Source: Silene conica (lineage: Eukaryota; Streptophyta; Magnoliopsida; Caryophyllales; Caryophyllaceae). Taken from it: a stretch of 64,000 bases of DNA. The stretch lies in assembly GCA_029255685.2 (NCBI GenBank), contig CM055315.2:31873501-31937500 (forward strand), in the 5' to 3' direction. The notes under the pieces are model-generated. The model searched no databases, had not been told where the DNA came from, and saw only the letters and a list, made by a program, of their open reading frames with translations. The position numbers and the translations under genes were made by a program. This document shows positions 45,249 through 56,215 of this stretch, piece after piece (within the stretch, counting starts at the first letter, position 1; every line of letters begins with the position of its first letter).

Positions 45249-46888
45249 ATGGCATCCGTTTCCCTACTGATTGCTCAGTTGAAGCCCAAGCTGAAAAATC
45301 CGCAAATTGGGAGAGGAATGAATCTTGGGGTTGTGGTATTTACTACGTACATTGCTCCTACACCACAACCGGTACTGCAACAAACCCCTCCACCTGCTGA
45401 AAATAACGAGTTCGCTGAAATAGTTCAAATGGTAGAGGCATTGACATTAAGGGTGCAAGCAAACAACTCCTACACTATCCATCTTGAGTAGTTACAGGCC
45501 CAAGTGAACGAATTGAGCAAAGGAATTGAGCGAGAGGAGGCTGATTCAAGAGCATCGAGGAGTAATCTTCTCGATCGAGTACCTGACAGTATTCAATCGA
45601 GTAAACTGGAGGACAAGTCTCTCAATCGAGCTGCTGAAATTGCTCTATCGAGCAAATACGAGGACGAACCTCTCGATCGAGTAAAAAAAATACTCGATCG
45701 AGAGGAATTGCGGATACAATCCTCGATCGAGTAGATATAAATACTCGATCGAGGACTCCTGACGACGAGGCCTTTCTTCAACTATTCTTCGATGTTCAAG
45801 CAAGTAGTTTTTCCGATCGATCAGTTCCTTACCCACAACGGTTGCTGCCACACCGAGGATTTCTGGACCGCTTACGGGCTCTCGATGTCATGGCTCACTA
45901 CGATGAGATGATAACTCAGGTACCTCCTTATGCTAATTTTATTTCTCAAATTGATTGGTCTAGGAAGGATACCAATGAGTCGGTAATGAACGTAACCAGG
46001 AGTGACGGGTGTAGCACACTTCTTATGAAGGGGACCCTCCCTAAAATATCTACCCCGAGTCATTTTTCTATCTCATGTTCTATAAGGACCCATTCGTTCG
46101 ATAATGCTTTATGTGACCTCGATTCTAGTGTTAACATCTTACCTTCGCCTCTTGCAATGCAATTAGGATTGACTAAGTTTGTGCGCGCAAGAACGACCAT
46201 TCAGTTGGCTGATTACTCTTATGTAAGGGTCAAAGGAGCTTTACATGATGTACCTATTAGGATCGGGAATTTATATATTCCCACAGATTTCATTGTTTTA
46301 AACATACCCGATGACCGTAATGTTCCCACTATTTGGGGAAGACCATTTTTGCGCACTGCTGGCGCAAGTGTTGATGTCGGGAATGGGACACTTACCTTTT
46401 AGGTCGGAGGAGAGCATTTGGTTTTTACTAAGTCCGATGATCTTAGGGAACTGATACCTATCGTACCTTGCGATGTTATCCCTCTTGTAGAGCCCGTTGC
46501 CACCCTGTCTAAGCCACTTTATGCGTCACATATTATTGCTGCTGTTATGACGCCTCCGCCCCATTCTGGGAGCAAATTGGAGGAACATCTCCTTGTTTCT
46601 CTTTTTGCAGGTATTCACGAGTTCAATAAATCGGAAGGTTTGATGGGTGCTTCTAGCTTGAAATCTTGAACTACTTGGATAGACGACCCAGGAGGAGGTG
46701 TTGATAAGGCTATGCCATTGAGAAAGAGAACGCGTGATGAGGAGAAAGTTTGGGAGCCATGTGTTTTGAGGAGCTCCCATTTTTCAGTTGCCAAGCTATG
46801 GAGGTCGGATGTTGAGTTGACCATAGCTGAAGCTACCGCATTCAGTCAGAAGCCTTATGGAGGGTCATTAATTAGTGGTGTTGGATGA
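45249..46888 (+). pseudogene. C protease-region pseudogene without gag core
   Basis: Short N-terminal frames (45249-45491 and 45504-45734) lead through a CTCGATCGAG linker (45555-45760) into an Athila protease-like frame (45842-46888). The gag core (AREW motif) and zinc knuckle present in A1, A2 and B are absent. The protease signature is ALCDLDSSVNIL, with the Gly of DLG changed to Asp. In-frame stops occur at 46400-46402 (TAG after TLTF) and 46667-46669, and the end at 46888 follows TAFSQKPY. The first stop is at the same codon as a stop in B and is followed by 88 open codons. No pol follows. Confidence 0.7.
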
Positions 46889-48621
46889 TGCAGAAGAGGG
46901 TCAACTTGGGACCGTTTAATCTAGCGCTACCGGGACGCAACCCGGAGTTTTAACTCTTTAGTTTTTCAGTTTCGGAACTCTTTCTCTTTCCTGTTTTTGT
47001 GTGTTGTAATAATTGTGCTCGACTATAGACTTTGAACTCGTCTTCGCGTTTTGGTAGTATTCCGTGGCTGTGGTTGTGTAATTGCATGATTTGTTCTCGA
47101 TCAAGTGATCCAACGATTCGATGGAGAAGTTTTGCATCCAAGATTGTTCGATCGAGCAACCCAAGGTTTCGATCAAGATGATTTAAGGCCCAGGCTCCTC
47201 GATCAAGAGGTTCAATGTTTCGATCGAGGGAATCACAGGATGAACTGCTCGATCGAGCATTGGTTCTTCTCGATCGAGATGTTGCTCTTGTGACAGCTGT
47301 TGTGGAGGATTATTAGGCCAACTTCTATGCTTCGATTGCGACCTCTATTTCTCGTTCGGTTTGGGGAGGTCCGTGGTGCGTGCACTTTTTTAAGTTCCTA
47401 ACTCTTCTTCTTTATTTTTTATTTCTTTTCCTTTACTTTGTACAATGGGGACATTGTACGATTTGGTTTGGGGGAGGTTTTGCATCCATATCTGTGTCTG
47501 CATTTCGTTTTACTGCATTTCTGTTTGCACGTTTCAATTTTCGCATGCATTGTTCTTTTATTTTCAAAAAAATCTAAAAATTCAAAAAAAAATCACGTTT
47601 ATTTTTGCATTTTAGGTTGAGTCCGATTGGAGTATTTCATTGCTGAAAATTGTTGTATGCTTAAGCCTTGCACTGTTTCATGTGTCTTAGCAAATTCCAG
47701 AGCAATTGCCCGAATTTTGTTTCAAAACTTGTTGAACTAGTAGACTTAACTAGAAGTTTTGGCAAACTACAATATCTTTCTGAGCTTTAGAGCCCTAAAC
47801 TGGTGACATCCATGAACAGTTATTTTAGGATTGTGAGTAGTACTCCCTGCATTTCATGTTTGGCATGTCTATGAGTTTTGATTTCTTATTGCCTACACGC
47901 ATCAGTTAGAAGTCGGAATTACACGTTTGGAGGACCATTGCATCAACCCCTTTCTCGTTTTACCTTTTCAACTCCACTTTAAGCCATAACTGCCTTTTGT
48001 CCTTACCTACATCTCATACATTGCCTACCATTGTGCCGAGCTAGGAAGTAGTAAGGAATTTATCATTTCGTATCAGTTTTGGCCCATTTTTATTTGTCTT
48101 GGAGTGCATGCAAGCGAGAATTGAAAGAAGTATTACTGTGTTGTGCTCGATCGAGAGCTTTATTGCTCGATCGAAAGGTTTTGGGTGTTCAATGTGCTCG
48201 ATCGAGAATCTTGGAAGGAAAACTTCTCGACCGAATGGAATTTCGGTCGATCGAGAAAATTGGTGGTACTTTGCCTATACAACCGGAAAAAAAGAAGAAG
48301 AAAAAAGAAAAAAAACCAAAAAATGAAAAAAAAGGGAATAATCGTTTAAAAAAAAGGGAATAATCGGGATGTGTGATGTGTATGCCTAATCATTTAAAAG
48401 GCATCAAGTTTATTTTTGAGTTGGAAGATCGGGATACGTATTATGATGGTTTGTTAGGTTCTAGCTTGGCTTTAACCCCCACATATCCATACTTGTCTTG
48501 CCCCTTCTGTCCTACTTAGCCTCACATTCCTATATTTGCAATAGTTCGACGTGTAATTGACATTGACGGTGGTTGTGCGTGTGTACGAAGCTTGGATCAT
48601 TTTTCATACTAGTCTAGGTGA
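46889..48621 (+). mobile_element. C 3' noncoding region
   Basis: No gene. Palindrome groups at 47096-47280 and 48145-48260. An internal stem-loop GTACAATG / GGGA / CATTGTAC lies at 47440-47459, followed by GGTTTGGGGGAGG. Then come the conserved TTCAAAAA/GTTGAGTCCGATTGGAG block (about 47580-47632) and the 'tctgagctttagagccc' block (about 47780). Same order as B and A1. Confidence 0.65.
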
Positions 48622-48626
48622 GCGAC

Positions 48627-49179
48627 TGTAACACCCAAGAGTATGAGAAGAAATTTGTCCCACATTGGTAGAATGTGAGGCTTGTGATATGTTTATAATA
48701 ACTTCCACCCACCACTTAGTAACAAGGCCTTGTGCTTTTGGGCTTAAGTGAGGACAAATAATGGGCCCAAAGGCATACCTCCCATCTTATTGGGGTTGTG
48801 TTACGACCGTGGTGGGTCGGGTTGTTACAAATGGTATCAGAGCGACCCTGCGACCGTGTGGTGAGCCTGTGGTCGGGAGTACCCGGGTCACACACCTAGC
48901 GGGGGAGGATTCTGGCCCTGGTTGTGGTCAAGTTTGAGGCACAACGAGGACGTTGTGTTCTTTAAGTGGGGTGGTTTGTAACACCCAAGAGTATGAGAAG
49001 AAATTTGTCCCACATTGGTAGAATGTGAGGCTTGTGATATGTTTATAATAACTTCCACCCACCACTTAGTAACAAGGCCTTGTGCTTTTGGGCTTAAGTG
49101 AGGACAAATAATGGGCCCAAAGGCATACCTCCCATCTTATTGGGGTTGTGTTACGACCGTGGTGGGTCGGGTTGTTACA
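48627..49179 (+). mobile_element. Complete TRIM (miniature LTR retrotransposon)
   Basis: Two 203-bp LTRs (48627-48829 and 48977-49179), TGTAACACCC...TTGTTACA, which appear identical base for base. TSD GCGAC is at 48622-48626 and 49180-49184. The internal part is only 147 bp: an initiator-Met PBS TGGTATCAGAGC (48832-48843), a stem-loop CACAACG / AGGA / CGTTGTG (48940-48957) and a PPT ending AAGTGGGGTGGTT. There is no coding capacity; movement would depend on proteins of a full element. The LTR has a TATA-like TTTATAA. It does not look like Cassandra (no 5S rRNA-like sequence recognised). Inserted in the 3' region of C, where the split word GTGAGCGAC / ...GTGG is rejoined after removal. Confidence 0.95.
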
Positions 49180-49184
49180 GCGAC

Positions 49185-49471
49185 GGTGGTTGTGCGTGGT
49201 TGCAATCTAGGTGAGCGACTTTTACCTCTTTCTCTCTTACATATTATCTGTTTACCCTTTCCTTTGTTGAGAGAAGAGTGACCCGGGAGAGTCCGATTTT
49301 GAAAGTCTTGCAAGGTCGAAAGTTCAACATTATTTGGAATATTTATAAATTCGTTTGCTTAGGATTTTGAGCTATTGAGAGTGATTCATGTGCAATAAAT
49401 GGTTTGAGTTAACAGTTTTCAGCTTGTCCATGTTTTACTCCTATCTCTTTAGTCTTAGTTAGTTGCATGAG
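49185..49471 (+). mobile_element. C 3' noncoding region after the TRIM
   Basis: Conserved block with 'gagagaagagtgacccgggagag' (about 49268-49290), shared with E, B and A1. No gene. Confidence 0.6.
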
Positions 49472-49510
49472 TTTGCTTGAGGGCAAGCAAAGGTTTGGTT
49501 TTGGGAAGTT
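49472..49510 (+). promoter_or_regulatory. Stem-loop and polypurine tract of C
   Basis: TTTGCTTG / AGGG / CAAGCAAA, perfect 8-bp arms, then GGTTTGGTTTTGGGAAGTT and the LTR start TGATGTG. Confidence 0.75.
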
Positions 49511-50857
49511 TGATGTGTGCATTTTATATAGACCTTTTAGGCCATATTAGCACGCATTTCCATGCTTATTCCGTAGTGTTTTATTACAAATATCCCCCGA
49601 ATAGTCTACTTTGGTTTGTCTCGTGCTAATTGCAGATATGAGCCGAAGAAGATCATAATCAACCCTAAAACATGTCCTTATGCATACATTTAGGAGAAGA
49701 GTTGAGTCGGAGCTTGTAATTACCATTTTGAGATGCGCATAGAGGCAATAAAGTCTATCAAGGAAAAGGAAGAGCTCCAATTTGCTAATGCCGACTTTGG
49801 AGAGCCATATCTCGAGTTATACAATAGATAATCAGGTGATTCTAATTGCATATGAAATCTTATCCTCTTAGCTTTCCAACGCCACCAATAACGCTTGATT
49901 TGAGCGAGTAACGAAGAAATGGCGGCCGTTTGAAATTCAGTGCGCAGTACAGGAAACATGCGCTGAGAAGTACTCGATCGAGGGATTGTCAGGGACCCTT
50001 TCCTCGATCGAGAGGTTTTGGCTCTTAATCTTCTCGATCGAGAGGTTTTGGTTCTTAATCTTCTCGATCGAGAGGTTTAGGTACTTATTCTTCTCGATCG
50101 AGAGCTTTTGTGCTCGATCGAAAAGATGACTGACTGTTGGGCTGCACTCATCCGTAAACTTCAGTTGAGAATTGTTTCTTATATAAACAGTTCGACAACA
50201 ACAGAAGAAAAAAAGAGGTAATACTGCTACTTCTCATTCTTATTTTTAGTTTAGAATTCTGTAAATTTTCTCTATTACTTGGATTGGATTATTGTTCTTC
50301 CTTCCTTGCTTTGTTACTTGATTTTCGGTACTTTGTTCTCTGCTCTCTATTTCATTTTCCTTCTCTTTCTGATATGTTGTTAATCATTCGTACCTTTGCT
50401 TTATGTATTCTTTTACTGATTATGCGTATCTAATTCCTATGCTAGGATTTAGGGTAGCCATGGAGTAGGATGAATAATTAGTTTAGGATACCCGTAATTT
50501 GGTTTGTCTGTATCCGTCGCATAAAATATATGTTAGTTGTTTGAGTCGACGCACTCAATTGACTGTTTAGAAACCCTCTTGGCCTAGATCGGAAGATTGG
50601 TTTAGGGGTAGTTCTACGACGAATATTAAGACAGTACTAATGAGGGCGGAAGCTAAGTTAGTATAGTCTTAGGGCGAATAGCGGACCGGAAGGACCTTTT
50701 CATTACCCACTGGCCGAATTTACGGTGTCTTATGCTTATTAGTTCGGACTTTAGTAGTCATGGTGAACCGAAAATCCTAGTGCCTTTCTATATCTGTTTT
50801 CTCTTCCTTTTACTCGTAGTTTTTTAGACATCAAATCAAACAGACCCCCGTTTTTGT
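49511..50857 (+). mobile_element. C 3' LTR, right end missing
   Basis: TGATGTGTGCATTTTAT start. CTCGATCGAG cluster in U3 (49970-50130), then TATATAAA (50180-50187). From 50227 it matches the 5' LTR (44286 onward). Homology stops at about 50857 and other LTR sequence (G) follows, so the last about 110 bp are lost. Confidence 0.8.
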
Positions 50858-51631
50858 TTCTACATTTCTCAAGATTTAGTTTCTAGTTCAAGCATTTGGA
50901 TTCCATTCAACCCTACCGCAGTCATTGTAATTTCTTTCTCTATCTTTGTTCGTTATTATATTATTCATTTTTATGTTTTCTAGTATTTTTCCTTTATCAA
51001 TTATTGTTAATTTAATCGTTACTGTTATTGTTAGTATAGATCCCACAACCATGCGTACGTAATTTCTATAATATGTTAGGATGAAGGGACTCGCGGTAGT
51101 AATGTCGTAAAAATTGCATGTTAGTCGTCTTTGCGACGAAGTTCACCCATAAACAATTTAATTATGAAACTAGCTAGTCAAATGAGTTCACGCAGGAGAC
51201 CAGTTTACCTAGTAAAACCATACCTGGATCGAAAGATTGGTAGGTAGGCTTGTTGAGGATGATCTATGTAACCTATCTAGATCGAAAGATGATAGGGGTG
51301 TCTAGGGTGATTTCAGACCGAAAGGATATTAATCGTTCCCACTTCGTTTATATTTCGACTGACTTAGTTTTGTTATATGACATACATTACTGCGACAACC
51401 TGAATCCTGACATATTCCCTTCTTTTTGATTGAATTCATCTTTGTTCTACTTGTTTTATTTTCTTTTTCATCTGTTTTAGTTTATAATCTCAACAACAAA
51501 ACCCCCCAAATCGTGACTTATAGACTGACCTTTCTCTTACGACCGTGCCTCCCTGTGGAATTCGATCCTACTTCCGCTAGCTTTAGTTAGTAGACCTAGG
51601 TTTATCTTTTGATACTAAAACGACGGTATCA
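50858..51631 (+). mobile_element. Athila LTR 3' fragment G
   Basis: R-U5 part of an Athila-like LTR ('atgttaggatgaaggg', 'gcaggagacc', 'atcgaaagattgg', 'ttcgatcctacttccgctag'), related to the E LTR and ending ACGACGGTATCA like C. It is inserted into ORF2 of E at 51631/51632. Its own 5' half is missing. Confidence 0.65.
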
Positions 51632-52225
51632 ACCAAGCTGCCTAGCTACCGCATACCATTCACTCCTTATTCTTCCATGAAGAAGAGCGGGCGGACTTCA
51701 CCTGAGAGAGAGGTTGGAGGACCTTCTTGTTCTCAACCCTCTCAACCACTTCAGCAGGCTGCACCTACCACTACATCTTCCACTGCACCTTGCATTACAC
51801 CTACACCTACCATCACACCTCGTACACCTGCCTCTCACCCCTTAGAGAGTCGACCCTTCCGGCCAATTTTATTCTTCCTCTACTCTATAAGGTGCCTTCA
51901 GTCGCAGACCAAGGGCATCGTGATCCTATTCTTTTTTAGATTTGCAGGGAGATATCCCTGATGAGGCGAGATCAGGCGCTCACCGAGTTCCCAGCCTTTG
52001 AGGACTACATGCGCTCAGGATGGCTCATCCCTCCGGGATGGCCTCACCCTTCTTTCTACCGTTACCAGAGGGTGGGTACCCACAGTCGATCTCATAGGAA
52101 GAGGAGGCTGCGGAGACACCGGTACAGAGAGCGGTGAGGCTTTGCACGGAGGCGGCAGCCAGGAGGATGACGACATAGGAGCAGAGGGATCCGACGTATG
52201 AGGCAGAGGAGGAGACGAGAGATGA
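51632..52225 (+). pseudogene. C-terminal part of Athila ORF2 of element E
   Basis: Corresponds to the end of ORF2 in B: Ser/Pro/Thr-rich stretch (MKKSGRTSPEREVGG..., then TPTPTITPRTP) followed by the conserved block (ADQGHRDPI, MRRDQALTEFP, HPSFYRY), here split over three frames. It is cut on the left by LTR fragment G. Function unknown, as for ORF2 of B. Confidence 0.65.
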
Positions 52226-52456
52226 TTAGCTTCTGGTTTGGGGAGGTGCTATCTTATGAGTTCCCATTTAATTTTTCCATCTTTGCATTTAGTTTTCTCT
52301 TTAGTTTTGTATATATCTCGTAGTAACATGTATTAGGTTGTGTAACCCTTTTCCCTTTGTTTGTTGTTATACTGAGAAGACAATGAGGGCATTGTCCTTT
52401 TGTTTGGGGAGGGTAATACATCCTTTTGCATCTGCATTTTCATTTCACATGCGTTC
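52226..52456 (+). mobile_element. E 3' noncoding region before the CACTA
   Basis: Contains an internal stem-loop GACAATG / AGGG / CATTGTC (52379-52396) followed by TGTTTGGGGAGGG and 'catccttttgcatctgcat' as in B. No gene. Confidence 0.65.
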
Positions 52457-52459
52457 ACG

Positions 52460-55400
52460 CACTACTACAAAAATAGGCTTAGAGAACTGTTGAAATTAGC
52501 TTTAGAAAACGCCTTAGAGGCATTCTCCAACTCAGTGTTCTCTAAACCTTAGAGAACTGTTATGAGAGGCGTTTTGTATTCACAACCATAGAGAACGGTT
52601 GAAATGAGCTTTAGAGAACACCTGATAAGCATTCTCTTTTCCTAGGAAAAGAGAACAGTTAGGTAAGTCAACAGTTCTCTATTCGTCTTATTTTTTTCAA
52701 AAAATAAATAAATTAATAATATTATACATATTTTACAAATGGAAAGATACTGAAAATTCAAACAAAGACAAAAAAATTGAGAAAGTAGTCACTTTTATTA
52801 CTTCAAAAGTGCCATACAACGTACCATTAATCCGTACCATTAATCACCATTCAAAACACCATGTATTCCGCTCTGTATAAGATTCTAATTTACAAATGAC
52901 AAATTATAGAACCTAAGATATCTCTATGATTAATAGTTGCACAACCTATTTGATGGACGGAGTACTAAAAAATAATTGCAGAAACGTCTCAGCCACAATT
53001 TGTCCCCAAGTTATACTTCATACGAGTATGATTTACTCAATTGAGAAGCTCCTACCATTTCCAATAGCAGAAACGTCTCAGCCAACTCCTCTTACTTTGT
53101 GTACTTTGCTTAACGCTGTCCTGCGATTTCCTGCACACTGAAATGTCAAAAAAATAATCTAATTAGTCAGCTTGATTGGTATTACATGGTTTTACAGAAT
53201 GTGGTCACAGATTGCAAACATATTTAAATACTTAACATATTTACCCATGTATACCAACTTGGACAGACGCAGCAATTGTATATTTTGGAAGGTTTCTGGC
53301 ATAAAGAAAACAATAAGTTGTGAACAGTGAGCTCAGAAGAAAAATAATATTCAAGGCGTCAAATTCATTTAGTACGAGATCAGACTTCTAGGTGATTCGT
53401 TTACATTACAAATACGATCTATCAAACAAAGTTTTTTTAATCGTCCAAGAGCAAATGCCTAAAAGAAAAGGTCGAAGACTTAGAAGGTCCTTACTAGTCA
53501 GAACAGGACATCCATGATCCATGAGCGATGGTGAGACACCTAGTCCTATACTCCTATTATTATATCTTATATATTACTTACAAAAATCTACTCTAGTTAG
53601 AATCATTGTGTGGTTATATCAACACAAGGCCATGAAAGTGAAGACTAAGCTTTTTCTTCTGAAAATAATACCAAATGACATTTGCTGCATCTGTGATAAC
53701 TCCCGTGAATCTTTTGAACATCTGTTTTGCAGATGTGAGTATAGCCAGGCTATTGCGACTAAATTGGGTGCTTGGGTAAATCATGACATTGGGATGCTAT
53801 CACAAATGAATGGAGGCTGCAATTAAGGGGTAGCAGGCTTAAGAAAGATGTGCTTAATAGTATCATTAATGCACTAATATATAATATATGGGAATAGAGA
53901 AATAAGTGAAGGCAAGAGGACACAGTGTTAGTACCATCTGTGGTGAGCAATAATATCAGACATGAATTACGTGTTTACTAATGCTCCCAAAGGGTTGTTT
54001 ATCTACCAGAGATCAAAATTTCCTTGTTAGTTGAATGATGTAATAGACAGAGGGCAAAGAGTATGCAACTGTGAGAGCATACCAAGTTTGTACATGACTT
54101 TTTAGTCTTTTTTTCAATATACCTACCGTTACCAAAAAAAAGATCAACTGCAACTGCTTCCTCTGCGAGTTACACATGATGTGGGGATTGGAATCGTTGC
54201 TGATACTTTTCCAAAAATGGGCTGTTAATATCGTCACTATATGCACAAGAAGGAGGATAAACTCCGACGATAATACAATATATCTATCTATCCCAAACAA
54301 CAGTGTAAACCACGGGCTATATCCCTGCCTCTGTTAAGCATCTCTTCCCCTAAGAACGTTCAGACCGCGAGAATTTTGAGTAGTTAGGGAATACAATTAA
54401 ATACAATAAGACTTTAGTAGACCGACTCCTAACTTAGACTGAGACCTCTAGTTTATTTGGGAACTAGCTATATTCAATGAATTCTTTCTCTACTACTGCT
54501 ATAAAGCGCAAGTAAATCTCTCCAGCCTCAATGGCTCTCTCGTAAATGGGGTCATGGAGGGGTAAGAGTCAGATATAAGCAGTCTAACCTTTGTGTGATC
54601 ACCAATTCATCACATATAGGCTAAACATGACCCATATTGAAGGTTGCATCAAATGATTATTACATCACAATAATACGAAGCATAGCCTTTATTTACAGTC
54701 ATTTTGCATTATTACATTAAAATACATAAGCAAAGAATTGTGAATTTGTGTCTTCAGTAGAAGTGGAACCGTTAAGCAATTACAATTAGCAGTATAATTA
54801 AGTTTTACAAGATTCTGCTTATACCTGAGTTGCAACAGTTATTTTCACTTTCAGACTTTGGTCCCAGCAAACAACATCTTCTACAACCTAGGTTAGGGAA
54901 AGATGTGCAGAAGTCCAGTTAATGGAGTTAGATATGTACTGTATTACACAGAGCCCGAGAGTACTCTATGTCTCCTCAAAGGATATATAATCTACCAACT
55001 TCGAGAAATGACCTTATTCCTGTACAAAAACCCATGTGAATCATTGTTAGTGAAATTTAGAAGGATCAACTATACATCTTACGATCTAAGATGTATTTAT
55101 TGTAAAAAATTACAGTGAAACTTCGGAAGAACCAAATTGTTACATATGTGTATGATAAGATAATTTGCTTAACCACACCATCGCTTAAAGATCCAACACC
55201 TGAAGACATGATTTTTTCTTGGTTTTTAGTGATCAAGATTGGACTATGATGTGTTGGGTAAATAGATTAGGGTGATTAGTGAAAAGGGTAGATGAGATTT
55301 GGGGAAAAAGTGAGAAAATTAGGGATATGAAAGAGACCGCCTTAGCCTATTGATCTTCGGGTTATTTGAGATTGAATTGAATACGGTGTATTCAATATAA

Positions 55401-55686
55401 GATACAGTAGCAGTATATAATAATTTTACAATTAACAATTAATAATTAATAAATAAATAAATGATGGTTATTATCTTAGGTGTTGTATATTATAGTCATA
55501 GATAACGGTCATTATATTAGGCGTTATATATTATAGTCATAGATAACGGTCCTTATATTAAGCGTTTTATATTATAGTTTTAAATAACAGTTTTTGGTTT
55601 CGAGCGTTATCTATTAATCTAGAAGACGCTTATCCAATTAAGGTGTTCTCTATCTAGTGTTACTTATTCCATTAATTGTAGTAGTG
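52460..55686. mobile_element. Non-autonomous CACTA transposon (3.2 kb)
   Basis: Starts CACTACTACAA (52460) and ends TTGTAGTAGTG (55686). TSD ACG lies at 52457-52459 and 55687-55689. Subterminal repeats are AGAGAACTGTT-type on the left (52480-52680) and TAGATAACGGT-type on the right (55470-55640). No transposase found. An L1 LINE tail lies inside (about 53590-54141). The remaining interior (52690-53590, 54142-55460) is AT-rich with only short unrecognised frames. Confidence 0.9.
53590..54141 (+). pseudogene. 3' end of an L1-type LINE (zf-RVT region)
   Basis: Translation shows a reverse-transcriptase zinc-binding (zf-RVT) pattern: CCICDNSRESFEHLFCRCEYS and LGAWVN. Further decayed coding sequence follows (IYNIWE, then stops), then a 3' UTR ending CAATATACCTACCGTTACC plus an A-run (54133-54141), typical of plant L1 tails. 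5' truncated; no target duplication identified. It lies wholly inside the CACTA element. Confidence 0.65.
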
Positions 55687-55689
55687 ACG

Positions 55690-56215
55690 TTTATTTCATG
55701 TTTTCTTTTAATTTTGTTTCAAAAAATTGAAAAAATCAAAAAATATCACGTTTATCTTTGCATATACTCGAGTCGGATTGGAGTTTTTTTATGATGATAT
55801 TGCTCTATAGGTCATTTTGTTGCTATTCCTTGCATTTTTCTTCAAAAATTGAAGAAATCAAAAAAATATCACGTTTATCTTTGCATATAGTCGAGTCGGA
55901 TTGGAGCATGATTGCGATGGTCGTAGTCTAGGTGAGTGTTTATACTTTTCTTCTCTCTTTACACATATCATACTCACCCTTTGCTTCATCAAGAGAAGAG
56001 TGACCCGGGAGAGTATGATTGTACAAGTCTTGCAAGGTCAATCGTCCAAGTTGTTTTTCTAGATATGCATGAATTTGTTGCCTGGGTTTTTAGCTTTTGG
56101 TGGTTGATTTTTTGCATTAAACGGTTTAGCACTTGACTTATAGCTTAGTCTGAGAGTTACTCTAATCCATTAGGCCCTTAGTTAAGATGCATGTAGCGTA
56201 CATAGTTGCATTTAG
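55690..56215 (+). mobile_element. E 3' noncoding region after the CACTA
   Basis: Contains the conserved block ATATCACGTTTATCTTTGCA...GTCGAGTCGGATTGGAG twice in tandem (about 55740-55785 and 55860-55907), where B, C and A1 have one copy. The 'gagtgacccgggagag' block follows (about 56000). No gene. Confidence 0.65.

Noticed and set aside
48143-48363. Lys-rich open frames after the palindrome group in C
   Set aside because: Arise from an A-rich stretch; no homology and no counterpart in B or A1.
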